A stretch of 11,151 bases of DNA from an uncultured Lachnospiraceae bacterium (GCA_910586125.1 CAJUHP010000003.1:1-11151); one strand, 5' to 3'; shown: positions 1 through 7,093, counted from the first letter of the stretch. The notes: generated from the letters alone by a model not told the origin. Translations and numbers: made by a program.

Positions 1-55
1 GATAGCATATTTTGTTGAAGTTTTTCTATATCAACTAGCACAACAGGTTAATTTA

Positions 56-349
56 ATGGATGAAAGGATTTATCAGATTGCAGGACAGATAGTTGAAATA
101 CATCAAAAAGCCTATGAGGTTTATTTGCCATTGGTTGAAGATGTGTGTAATAAAACTGTGTCAGAGGATGAATTATCACATTTGCTTGATTATTTACTGG
201 ATTTTGTTTGTGATGAGAAAATACTGGGATTGTATAAAAGAGTGTGTAGAAGGTATTTGTATAGATATCCTAATTGCATTAAGATTTATATTGAAGCATA
301 TCGGGAAATGTGGGAAGATGGAGATAGTTATTCAGCAGAATTGTCGTAG
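56..349 (+). CDS. Small uncharacterised acidic helical protein (97 aa)
   Basis: I do not recognise a named family. The protein is short, rich in Glu, Asp, Tyr and Cys, and looks all-helical, with no signal peptide, membrane segment or catalytic motif. Its ending (a run of Tyr/Arg-rich helix, then YREMW and an acidic tail) resembles small hypothetical proteins I remember from Lachnospiraceae accessory regions, but that is memory, not a search. The ATG at 56 has only a weak AGG (45-47) upstream, and the frame is open all the way back to base 2 of the window. The true start could therefore lie outside, making this the C-terminus of a longer protein. It ends at a TAG 54 bases before the KilA-N gene start and may be cotranscribed with it. 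Confidence 0.6.
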   Translation: MDERIYQIAGQIVEIHQKAYEVYLPLVEDVCNKTVSEDELSHLLDYLLDFVCDEKILGLYKRVCRRYLYRYPNCIKIYIEAYREMWEDGDSYSAELS

Positions 350-393
350 AAGGAAAGAGGATAAGGTATTTCAAAACATTATGATGTGATTGC

Positions 394-399
394 AGGAGG
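394..399 (+). promoter_or_regulatory. Shine-Dalgarno site of the KilA-N gene
   Basis: A perfect AGGAGG lies 4 nt before the ATG at 404. The in-frame ATG at 386 has no such site, and the AGGAGG would lie inside its coding sequence. This decides the start in favour of 404. Confidence 0.75.
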
Positions 400-403
400 C
401 ACA

Positions 404-1249
404 ATGGGGAAAATAATTAAAGATACAATCCATGCAAATGGAATAGATATTGGAATTTATACGCAGGACTTTGAAAATGAGTTTATTTCATTGACGGATA
501 TTGCCCGGTATAAAAGCGATGACCCAACGGCGGTTATTCAAAACTGGATGAGAAATCGGGATGTGATAGAATTTTTGGGATTATGGGAAAGGTTGCATAA
601 TCCAGATTTTAAACCCCTCGAATTCGAGGGGTTTAAAAAGCAGGCAGGAGCAAACGCCTTTACGATGTCGCCAAAGAAATGGATAGAAGCGACAGATGCG
701 ATCGGTATTGTCTCAAAAGCAGGACGTTATGGTGGAACATATGCTCATAGCGATATTGCCATGTCTTTTGCGACTTGGATTTCTCCCGAATTCCAGTTAT
801 ATATTATGAAAGATTATAGGCGGCTGAAAACAGATGAAAATAGCCGATTGTCTTTGAATTGGAACTTGAACAGAGAGATTTCTAAGTTGAATTATAGGAT
901 ACATACTGATGCGATAAAAGAAAATTTGATTCCAACAGAATTAACGCCCGCACAGGTGGCGTATACCTATGCGAATGAAGCGGATATGTTGAATGTTGTT
1001 TTATTTGGAAAGACGGCGAAGCAATGGAAAGATGAAAAGCCAACGGTGAAAGGAAATATGCGGGATGTAGCAACGCTGAATCAATTACTAGTACTTGCGA
1101 ATCTGGAAAGTTATAATGCGGTTCTAATTAATCAGGGGAAAAGTCAAAAAGAACGAATGGAATTATTAAGACAGTTAGCAGTACAGCAGTTGCAGACATT
1201 GGAGATGGTAAGTTTAAATAATTTGCCGAAAATAGAAGTAAATAGATAA
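404..1249 (+). CDS. KilA-N domain DNA-binding protein (281 aa)
   Basis: The N-terminal half is a KilA-N domain (roughly residues 12-142), the phage-type DNA-binding fold found in phage anti-repressors and also in free-standing chromosomal proteins. Diagnostic stretches are FISLTDIARYKSDDP (27-41), VIQNWMRNRDVIEFLGLWE (44-62), FTMSPKKWIEATDAIGI (86-102), GRYGGTYAHSDIA (107-119) and SFATWISPEFQLYIMKDYRRLK (121-142). Residues 143-281 are a helical tail (TPAQVAYTYANEADMLNVVLFG, near 181-202) that I recall as typical of the chromosomal Bacillota subfamily. The tail's role is not known to me. The protein probably acts in the cytoplasm as a DNA-binding regulator or as part of a phage- or element-related conflict locus, though no target is visible. 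The start at 404 gives 281 aa, and an ATG at 386 would add six residues. Codons 69-78 form a perfect palindrome (separate entry). Confidence 0.85.
   Translation: MGKIIKDTIHANGIDIGIYTQDFENEFISLTDIARYKSDDPTAVIQNWMRNRDVIEFLGLWERLHNPDFKPLEFEGFKKQAGANAFTMSPKKWIEATDAIGIVSKAGRYGGTYAHSDIAMSFATWISPEFQLYIMKDYRRLKTDENSRLSLNWNLNREISKLNYRIHTDAIKENLIPTELTPAQVAYTYANEADMLNVVLFGKTAKQWKDEKPTVKGNMRDVATLNQLLVLANLESYNAVLINQGKSQKERMELLRQLAVQQLQTLEMVSLNNLPKIEVNR
607..638. repeat. Perfect 32-bp palindrome inside the KilA-N gene
   Basis: The left half TTTTAAACCCCTCGAA is followed directly by its exact reverse complement, with no mismatch. The next bases outward (606 and 639, both A) break the symmetry. It falls exactly in codon register: codons 69-78 (F K P L E F E G F K) pair as TTT/AAA, AAA/TTT, CCC/GGG, CTC/GAG and GAA/TTC. 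In mRNA it can form a hairpin with a 14-bp stem and an AAUU loop (621-624). The core is GC-rich in an AT-rich gene. No long U-run follows (only UUU, then A), so it is not a standard terminator. Confidence 0.97.
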
Positions 1250-1356
1250 AAGGAAAAATAATAGAAACTACTTTTTGGATTTTCTTATGAGTATGTGTAC
1301 ACGATGTATAGAGTGGTGGCATAGTTTTTTACTGTCGATTAAGGAGTGATTTAAAT

Positions 1357-4300
1357 ATGATTGAACTATTACTAGATGCTATTGTATCCCTTGGTTCTAC
1401 CGAGGTGCAGAATGTTCTGACTTCAGTTGGAGAGAGTGCGGTAAAAAAATTTAGAGAATCACAGGCATGGAAGAAATTAATTGTTGGTACAGGAGAATTC
1501 TTTATTAAAAATGAACAGGAAGAGAATTCGTTTTTCGAGGATTTAGAACTTGTATTGTCAAGAGAAAATTTAACTCAGATAGCGGAGGAATTAAAATCTG
1601 AAGAAGGATATGAATTGAAATATAGACTGTATAGTTCTCTTATGAAATTAATGAACAAGTATGAAATCCCTTATGAAGTTGCTGAAACTTACACAATAAA
1701 AATAATTTATGCAGTGCTTGAACAGCTAAAAACAATCGCTCCTGATAAATATGAACATTATTTCCTACAGGAATGGAAAGATGAGCAGGAAAGTAGTTTT
1801 CTGGAATTACAAAATCGAATCGAAAAGATGTCAAATGAGCTTGTAATTTACAATCGTGAGCAAGTAGCAATAGCATCTTCTGGACAAATGGATATTGAAC
1901 TTAGAAGAAAAACTCAGAATCCATCTATTGGAATAGATTTTTTTATAGTTGATGATGAGCATTTTCAAGATGAATTTGAAAATCAGAGATATGAAGAATT
2001 AGTTTTTGTGAGGGGACGCAGTAGAGAAGAGTCTATTTACTGTGTTCTTAATGAATTATGGAGACTTAATGACAAACGTCCTATTTATATTGTTAAAAAT
2101 ATAGAGTCATGGAATAAACTTCATGTATTGGAAAATGAAGGGAATGTGTACATTCCTTGGTTCTATGCGGAAGAAATTGTAGCGATTGAGAATAACACTA
2201 ATATTTTTGTGATAGATGAGAATACTCCAGTATTTAACAAGAGTGTTTTGGGGTTACACCCAAGAACACGTGACACGTTATCAAGATGTTTAAAAGAAGC
2301 GGGAATGGAGTATGACAAAGCCTATGCTCTTTTAGCAGATACGCATGGCTTATATGCACAGATGAAAAAACAACTGTTTAGAGGGGAGTACTTAAAAGTA
2401 CCTTCTTGGATGGAGCGTGTTAGTGATAGAGCGAAAAAGACATGTCTCCTCATTGGAAGTTGGGAAGAAATCGAAGGTGATAAATTAATCATTGAATCTT
2501 TGTATGGTGATTCATATGATAGTTTCTTAGAAGAGGTTCTTCCATATACGAAAGGAGAAGATCCTCTCCTATACATGATAAAGTGTAATGGATCTATTTC
2601 ATACTATTTGGCAAGCACGGAAAATATATGGAGCTATCTTAATGTCCTGACTAACGAAAAGATTTGGCATTCTTTTGTCATGGCTGTATATGAAGTGATT
2701 AATGAATCAGAGGATCTTTTTACTTATGATAGCCGTGAAAGATTGATGGCACAGTTTAAAGGAGAAAAGTTATTTTGGTCTGAAACAATACGAAAAGGTA
2801 TGCTGAAAACATTGCTCATTAAAGGCGCATATCAGAAAGACGAAGAAACGCAATTAACCTTAAACAGATTGGTTTTGGAAGTATTAAATTGTGTAAAAAC
2901 TGAAAAACAGTGGATATACATATCTAAATTCTGGAGAGAACTCTGTGAAATATCTCCAGAAGCCACGTTGGAAAGACTTGAAAACGAGTTGAAGGAAGAT
3001 ACAGGGCTTCTATGTCTATTTCAAAATCAATCAAGTGATTTCCTTTTCGGAAGAAATGCTTATATTGATATTCTGTGGGGAATTGAACAGTTTCTTTGTC
3101 AAAGAGAGTATTTTTGGCCGGCGTTTCGATGGCTTTTGAAATTAGATTTCTATCATTTTGAGTACAAATCAAATTCTCCGAAGGATATTTTCTCAAAAAT
3201 ATTTTGCACATGGATGAATTTTTCTTCTCTTCAGACTGCAGAGGAAAAATTAGCAGCAGCCGAAATTGCTTTTGATATTGACTATAATAATATTTGGGAA
3301 TACTTGTATTCGGCGATCAATAATAGTGGAAGAAGTATGTTTGGCGAGCTATCATCACCAAAATATCGGGAGCATGAAAAAGCACAGGCAACTACTATAG
3401 CTGAAATGAGAAAGGCGCATTTGGGCTATTTTGAACTTCTTATAAAGCACATGGATTTTTCGGTAGATCGTTGGAAGAAAATGATTGATTTATCAGACGA
3501 GGTGCCTGAAAATTTAAATAAGAACATTTTTGAACAACTTTTGTATGAACTTAGCCAAATGTCTGATGAAGAAGTAATGCGGATTAAAAATGAGATTAGA
3601 CATCTCATCTATAAACATAGATATTTTTCGTCTTCAGATTGGTCAATGCCAGAAGAAAAAATTGCTGAATACGAACAACTTCTTAATAAAATTAATATTA
3701 AAACTTCGGAATATGAATATAGCTATTTATTCGTAAACAATCATGATTATCCACTTCTTCACCCTGTTCCTTATAAACAAAAAGGGGAAAGCGATGATAA
3801 CGAATCAGCTACACGAGAGTTGATTCGAGATAAATTAGTAGAATTCCAATCATATGGCTATGATTTAACTGTATTGGCAAAGGTTTGCGCCCAAGAATCG
3901 TTTTCTACTTTGGGAAATTATCTAGCCCAATATTGGAATGATGGTAAATGGGATTTTACAACGTTTAAAAAACTATTAGCAGTTCAAGTATCAGGCGCAA
4001 TTGCAATTGACTATTTAAGAAGCATAAGAAGTAGTGAGGTTATACCATGTGACACAATTATTGAGGATTTATCAAATTACGGTTGTTCGGCGGAAGTTTT
4101 GGCAGAAGTATATAAGATAGAAGCGCATAGAACCAAAGAAGTTCCGCTCGTTACATTCGCCTCTGAACCGATAAAAAAAGAGTTTTGGAAAACTTGCTTT
4201 TATTGTGATGAGCACAATAAGTTTTGGGCATTAGCAGAATGTAAAAAGTATGCTACTCTTGCTGTGTATCTTGATCAGGTTCATTTAATTCACTATCAAA

Positions 4301-5082
4301 AACCTTTGTCAGCGGAACAGATCTTTGAGTGTTTTGAAGATATTGAGAGTATGCCACATTCAGAGGGCAATCAGTTGACAGACTATCATGTTGAACAGCT
4401 TATAGGTGTAATTCAAGAGGCTTATATCGATGATCCGCAAAAATGTATCAGAATCACTCATCTTGAGATTATATTTATGAATTTGTTGGATTGGAAGAAT
4501 ATGAAATGCTTCCATCATATAATCAAGCAGTCTCCGGAATTATTTGCACAACTGGTAGAAGGAGTATTTAAAAAGGATCATGGCACGGCGGAAAAACATT
4601 CAAAAGATCAGACGTACATTCACAATATGTATACAATCTATGAGAAGGCTCGATTTTGTCCGACAGAAAGTAATGGAGATGTGTCAGAAGAACAGCTAGA
4701 ACAATGGATAGAAAAATATAGACAATTACTGCTTGAGAATGATCAAGAAAGCTTGTTTGCGACAACTCTAGGACGTTTGTTCTCTTTTTCGCCGATAGGT
4801 ACTGATGGTCATGAACCATGTGAAGCAGTCAGAAAAATGATTGAGAAATATGGCGATGAGAAGATGAACGGAGCGTATCGGGTAGCCGTATATAATCGTC
4901 GTGGCGTATTCAGTCCTTCAGCAGGAAAAGAAGAACTTAGGATGGCGAAAGAGTTTAAAGAGAATGCTCAGTATTTAGAACCATATTATCCAAAAACTGC
5001 AAAGATTTTTTATGGCTTGTATGAAACCTATAAGAAAGACTCTGAAAGAGAAAGGAAGGATGCTGAAAATGGCTGGTACTAG
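1357..5082 (+). CDS. Large STAND/NLR-like helical repeat protein without a P-loop (1241 aa), putative defence sensor
   Basis: The layout resembles very large bacterial conflict proteins. Residues 1-165 form an all-helical N-terminal region of effector-associated type. Residues 187-295 look alpha/beta, with alternating hydrophobic strands (IGIDFFIVDDEHF 191-203, ELVFVRGRSREESIYCVLNE 214-233, PIYIVKN 242-248, TNIFVIDEN 281-289). Residues 300-490 resemble the helical and winged-helix lid that follows STAND ATPase cores (HPRTRDTLSRCLKEAGM, DTHGLYAQMKKQLF, LLIGSWEE). From about 500 to 1125 it is a long helical solenoid. A distinctive C-terminal block (ATTLGRLFSFSPIGTDG near 1135-1151, YNRRGVF 1179-1185) recalls a family of uncharacterised ~1200-aa bacterial proteins known to me only as hypothetical. 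The whole chain lacks GxxxxGK[ST]: where a Walker A would fall there is FVRGRSREES, so it may not bind ATP conventionally. No membrane segment or signal peptide is visible, so it is probably cytoplasmic. The start has AAGGAG at 1341-1346, 10 nt upstream. Its end overlaps the kinase gene. The defence role is inferred from architecture and neighbours. Confidence 0.7.
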   Translation: MIELLLDAIVSLGSTEVQNVLTSVGESAVKKFRESQAWKKLIVGTGEFFIKNEQEENSFFEDLELVLSRENLTQIAEELKSEEGYELKYRLYSSLMKLMNKYEIPYEVAETYTIKIIYAVLEQLKTIAPDKYEHYFLQEWKDEQESSFLELQNRIEKMSNELVIYNREQVAIASSGQMDIELRRKTQNPSIGIDFFIVDDEHFQDEFENQRYEELVFVRGRSREESIYCVLNELWRLNDKRPIYIVKNIESWNKLHVLENEGNVYIPWFYAEEIVAIENNTNIFVIDENTPVFNKSVLGLHPRTRDTLSRCLKEAGMEYDKAYALLADTHGLYAQMKKQLFRGEYLKVPSWMERVSDRAKKTCLLIGSWEEIEGDKLIIESLYGDSYDSFLEEVLPYTKGEDPLLYMIKCNGSISYYLASTENIWSYLNVLTNEKIWHSFVMAVYEVINESEDLFTYDSRERLMAQFKGEKLFWSETIRKGMLKTLLIKGAYQKDEETQLTLNRLVLEVLNCVKTEKQWIYISKFWRELCEISPEATLERLENELKEDTGLLCLFQNQSSDFLFGRNAYIDILWGIEQFLCQREYFWPAFRWLLKLDFYHFEYKSNSPKDIFSKIFCTWMNFSSLQTAEEKLAAAEIAFDIDYNNIWEYLYSAINNSGRSMFGELSSPKYREHEKAQATTIAEMRKAHLGYFELLIKHMDFSVDRWKKMIDLSDEVPENLNKNIFEQLLYELSQMSDEEVMRIKNEIRHLIYKHRYFSSSDWSMPEEKIAEYEQLLNKINIKTSEYEYSYLFVNNHDYPLLHPVPYKQKGESDDNESATRELIRDKLVEFQSYGYDLTVLAKVCAQESFSTLGNYLAQYWNDGKWDFTTFKKLLAVQVSGAIAIDYLRSIRSSEVIPCDTIIEDLSNYGCSAEVLAEVYKIEAHRTKEVPLVTFASEPIKKEFWKTCFYCDEHNKFWALAECKKYATLAVYLDQVHLIHYQKPLSAEQIFECFEDIESMPHSEGNQLTDYHVEQLIGVIQEAYIDDPQKCIRITHLEIIFMNLLDWKNMKCFHHIIKQSPELFAQLVEGVFKKDHGTAEKHSKDQTYIHNMYTIYEKARFCPTESNGDVSEEQLEQWIEKYRQLLLENDQESLFATTLGRLFSFSPIGTDGHEPCEAVRKMIEKYGDEKMNGAYRVAVYNRRGVFSPSAGKEELRMAKEFKENAQYLEPYYPKTAKIFYGLYETYKKDSERERKDAENGWY
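5052..5059 (+). promoter_or_regulatory. Shine-Dalgarno site of the kinase gene, inside the upstream coding region
   Basis: AAGGAAGG ends 9 nt before the ATG at 5069. An ATG at 5060 abuts the site with no spacer. The far-upstream in-frame ATG at 5012 has no site of its own and would make a non-conserved Lys/Arg-rich leader. This favours 5069 and implies translational coupling with the preceding gene. Confidence 0.65.
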
Positions 5083-6406
5083 TATCTCTTCCAGAATGGA
5101 TTCGAAGGTGATAGGAAAATATGGAACGTATCTCATTAAGAAAAAAATAGGAAACGGTGGAAATGGCGTTGTTTTTGTTGCAGACATTATTGAGGGAGGT
5201 GACTCGTTACCACAAAAAAAAGATTACGCTATCAAATTTTTGGATGTAATATCAAATGAAGAGAAAAAACTAGAAAAGAGAAAGCTGCGATTTAGAAAAG
5301 AAATTGAAACAGTTCTTTCTTTTCAAGATAAAGTTAGCGGAATTATTCCTATATATGATACTTCAGTATATTGTGAAGAAGAACCAGATGTATTATGGTA
5401 TCTAATGCCAAAAGCAGAACAGTATAACCCACAAAAATTTTCTGTTTTGCAAAAAATGGAGCAGATGTTTGCTTTGGGGAATTGTATAAGGCAATTACAT
5501 AAACTTGGCTTTGTACACAGAGATATTAAGCCAAAGAATCTTTTGCTATTCGATGGGCGATTATGTCTATCTGATTTTGGGCTTGTTAGGAATATTGCTG
5601 ATACAGATGAACACATAACAGAAATGAATGAACCTCTAGGCCCACGGGCAATTCGTCCACCTGAATTTCAGTCAGTTGAGGAAATTGATGGTGTGGATTA
5701 CCAAAAATCTGATGTTTATTTGTATGCGAAAACAATTTGGATGGTGCTTAATTGTAATAACAGTGGATTTTTGGAAGAATACTCGAGAAATCGCAATGCT
5801 GTTTATATCGATAAAGATAAGTTTCAGATTGAAACGGCAGAACCATTGCATCGTTTGATGGAGGAGGCAACAAAACATTATTATTGGGAACGAATCGATA
5901 TCGAAGGTTGCTTGAGTTATATAGAAGACCAATTAAGGGTAATAAGAGGTACCATGCCTTGTCAAACTTTGATGGATTTGAAATATGATGAACAGGTAAA
6001 ACATAATAGTTTTATTATTCCTTCGGATGAACAGATATATAAAGAACCCGACGCAATTTTGAAAATACTTAATAATATGGCACATACCGTAGGTCTAGTT
6101 TTTATCGATGCAGGAAAAGAATCGATGCTTCTTCCCTTGAAAAAAGCAAGATATATTGAAGGTAACCTTTATGAAATAGAAATACTTAATCCGTATTATG
6201 GGGGAAGAAAAAAGGTAATTGAAATTGCACTTGATGATATTTGTATGAAAAAGGATATGACATATACTCTTCACTCTGTTACGTTTTCGTTTGATGAAAA
6301 GCCAGTACCATTGTTTAGCCGAATCAGTGATGGACTAGGGAACGGATATAAACATATTCGCTTAAATACAAATTATTTAATCAAAATGGTAAAATTGACT
6401 GTATAG
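5069..6406 (+). CDS. Hanks-type serine/threonine protein kinase with unknown C-terminal domain (445 aa)
   Basis: This is a complete, apparently active eukaryotic-like kinase that transfers phosphate from ATP to Ser/Thr. Visible motifs are the glycine loop IGNGGNGVV (27-35), the ATP-anchoring Lys56 in YAIKFLDV, a helix-C Glu (78 or 80), the catalytic loop HRDIKPKN (150-157, base Asp152), DFG (169-171), the end of the activation segment RPPE (196-199, in place of APE) and the helix-F Asp215 in SDVYLYAK. The kinase fold ends near 290. Residues 300-445 form a predicted beta-rich domain (VGLVFIDAGKESMLLPLKKA, YEIEILNPYYGGRKKVIEIAL) that I do not recognise. There is no transmembrane segment and no PASTA repeats, unlike the PknB/PrkC cell-wall kinases, so it is a cytoplasmic enzyme. 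The first 14 nt overlap the end of the STAND-like gene, so the two products are probably made together. By analogy with the anti-phage kinase Stk2 of Staphylococcus it may be a defence effector, but that is inference. Substrates are unknown. Confidence 0.9.
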   Translation: MAGTSISSRMDSKVIGKYGTYLIKKKIGNGGNGVVFVADIIEGGDSLPQKKDYAIKFLDVISNEEKKLEKRKLRFRKEIETVLSFQDKVSGIIPIYDTSVYCEEEPDVLWYLMPKAEQYNPQKFSVLQKMEQMFALGNCIRQLHKLGFVHRDIKPKNLLLFDGRLCLSDFGLVRNIADTDEHITEMNEPLGPRAIRPPEFQSVEEIDGVDYQKSDVYLYAKTIWMVLNCNNSGFLEEYSRNRNAVYIDKDKFQIETAEPLHRLMEEATKHYYWERIDIEGCLSYIEDQLRVIRGTMPCQTLMDLKYDEQVKHNSFIIPSDEQIYKEPDAILKILNNMAHTVGLVFIDAGKESMLLPLKKARYIEGNLYEIEILNPYYGGRKKVIEIALDDICMKKDMTYTLHSVTFSFDEKPVPLFSRISDGLGNGYKHIRLNTNYLIKMVKLTV

Positions 6407-6418
6407 TTGATTTTGTTT
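6391..6418 (+). terminator. Possible weak terminator at the end of the kinase gene
   Basis: AAAATTGACT (6391-6400) can pair with AGTTGATTTT (6405-6414) around a GTAT loop, a 10-bp stem with two G-U pairs, followed by GTTTTG. The stem is AU-rich and overlaps the kinase stop codon, so stability is doubtful. It is the only hairpin I see between this operon and the restriction locus. Confidence 0.3.
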
Positions 6419-6599
6419 TGAGAATTTGTGAAATATATGGTTTTTGACATATGGATAGCTGAAATACAATTGAAGCAGATTAACAATGAAATTTTGTTCA
6501 AATGGACAAGAAGAGAATTTTAGGGAATTCCAGAGGAATACAAAACATAGCTGATTAGTAATAATTTAGCACAAGATTTTGTGGGAATCTGGTAATACC
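6407..6599. other. Non-coding spacer after the kinase gene
   Basis: This 193-base AT-rich stretch carries no recognisable gene. The longest + strand reading frame with an ATG that I translated (6437-6523, 28 codons) has no ribosome binding site and no family resemblance. The only candidate signal is the promoter-like pair listed separately. Together with the two broken genes that follow, 679 bases (6407-7085) contain no intact gene. Confidence 0.6.
6444..6470 (+). promoter_or_regulatory. Possible sigma-A type promoter upstream of the broken junction
   Basis: A consensus TTGACA (6444-6449) is followed after 15 nt by TACAAT (6465-6470), one base from the -10 consensus. The spacer is shorter than the preferred 17. 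If real it could have driven the HTH regulator and the hsd operon, or it could be a leftover of the lost DNA. hsdM begins over 600 bases downstream. Confidence 0.3.
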
Positions 6600-6910
6600 G
6601 TTGAGACGGTTGTTTTGCTTTCCAAGGGAGAAATCGACTCGAAAAAGGTTCGTGTGGAGTTGTCGCTGGAGGACATGGATAGGCCCAAGTTTCCAAAATG
6701 ACGCCATATACAGTCAGATTAAAGAACGTGTTTTGCAGCAGACTGGCTTGAAGCTATCATCCCTCCGTATCGCCCGGGTCAAGCAGAAACTAGGCATTAT
6801 TGAACAAGAAAACGAAAAAATCGAAGTATAGAAATTCCAAACAACCGAAATGTGCGCAGGAGAGAGAGGCGGCGATTATAGCGGTATTAAAGTACTTCTA
6901 CAAAATCTGA
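6600..6910 (+). pseudogene. rlmD: Fragment of 23S rRNA (uracil-5-)-methyltransferase C-terminus, two frameshifts
   Basis: Three frames give consecutive pieces of the C-terminal tail of clostridial RlmD/RumA, the SAM-dependent enzyme that makes m5U1939 in 23S rRNA. Frame from 6600: VETVVLLSKGEIDSKKVRVE, then LSLEDMD, ending at a TGA (6699-6701). Frame from 6697: AIYSQIKERVLQQTGLKLSS, then IARVKQKLGIIEQENEK, ending at 6829-6831. Frame from 6833: NSKQPKCAQEREAAIIAVLK, then YFYKI and TGA (6908-6910). The order matches the family tail as I remember it. The catalytic domain is absent: the similarity begins abruptly at 6600 and the sequence before it looks unrelated. The fragment cannot make an active methyltransferase. 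An ORF of 76 codons (6601-6831, TTG start) exists but reads the first section out of frame. It is most likely a relic of recombination at or near an rlmD gene. Confidence 0.75.
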
Positions 6911-7093
6911 CAAAAATATACTAAAAATGGATGTGATATTAAAAGTCAGAATGGAAAAAATGTATTGGCTCGATTTAGTAAGAGTAAGTCTATTTTGATG
7001 GGGAGTATAGAAACAATTTGTAACTACCTTGACTGTAATATTGGTGATGCTATAGAGTTTGTAAACGAAAAAGGAGATACTGATAATGGCTGA
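6911..7093 (+). pseudogene. 5'-truncated Cro/C1-type HTH regulator remnant overlapping hsdM
   Basis: The frame is open from just after the rlmD-fragment stop (6908-6910) to the TGA at 7091-7093. Its last ~45 codons (NVLARFSKSKSILMGSIETI followed by CNYLDCNIGDAIEFV) match the second half of small XRE/HTH_26-type regulators, including the typical ICxxLxCxxGDxxEF ending. The first ~35 residues, with helices 1-2 of the DNA-binding fold, are missing, and there is no plausible ATG with a ribosome site. The stop overlaps the hsdM start by 8 nt (7086-7093), so the regulator was once the first gene of the hsd operon. The residual translation, if any, could still couple to hsdM, whose AAGGAG (7071-7076) lies inside it. 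Confidence 0.6.

Noticed and set aside
93..389. 98-codon ORF in another frame over the first small gene
   Set aside because: It overlaps the 56-349 gene in a shifted frame, has a skewed Ile/Cys/Lys composition and has no ribosome site. It is a shadow.
607..638. The KilA-N palindrome as an intrinsic terminator
   Set aside because: The hairpin is strong, but it is followed by UUU and then an A-run rather than a U-run, and it lies in the middle of an intact coding sequence.
1295..1302. GTGTACAC palindrome and a TATAGA (1307-1312) before the large gene, as operator and promoter
   Set aside because: Eight-base palindromes are common by chance, and there is no convincing -35 at 16-18 nt from TATAGA. 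A promoter in 1250-1356 is plausible but cannot be placed.
1128..1322. 64-codon ORF on the - strand across the end of the KilA-N gene
   Set aside because: It is mostly antisense to a convincing gene, has a hydrophobic low-complexity translation and has no ribosome site or family resemblance.
6437..6523. 28-codon ORF in the spacer after the kinase gene
   Set aside because: It is too short, lacks a ribosome site and resembles nothing I know.
6601..6831. 76-aa protein taken as a real gene from a TTG start
   Set aside because: Its first third reads the rlmD fragment out of frame, while the correct frame there gives VETVVLLSKGEIDSKK. It is a decay product, not a gene.
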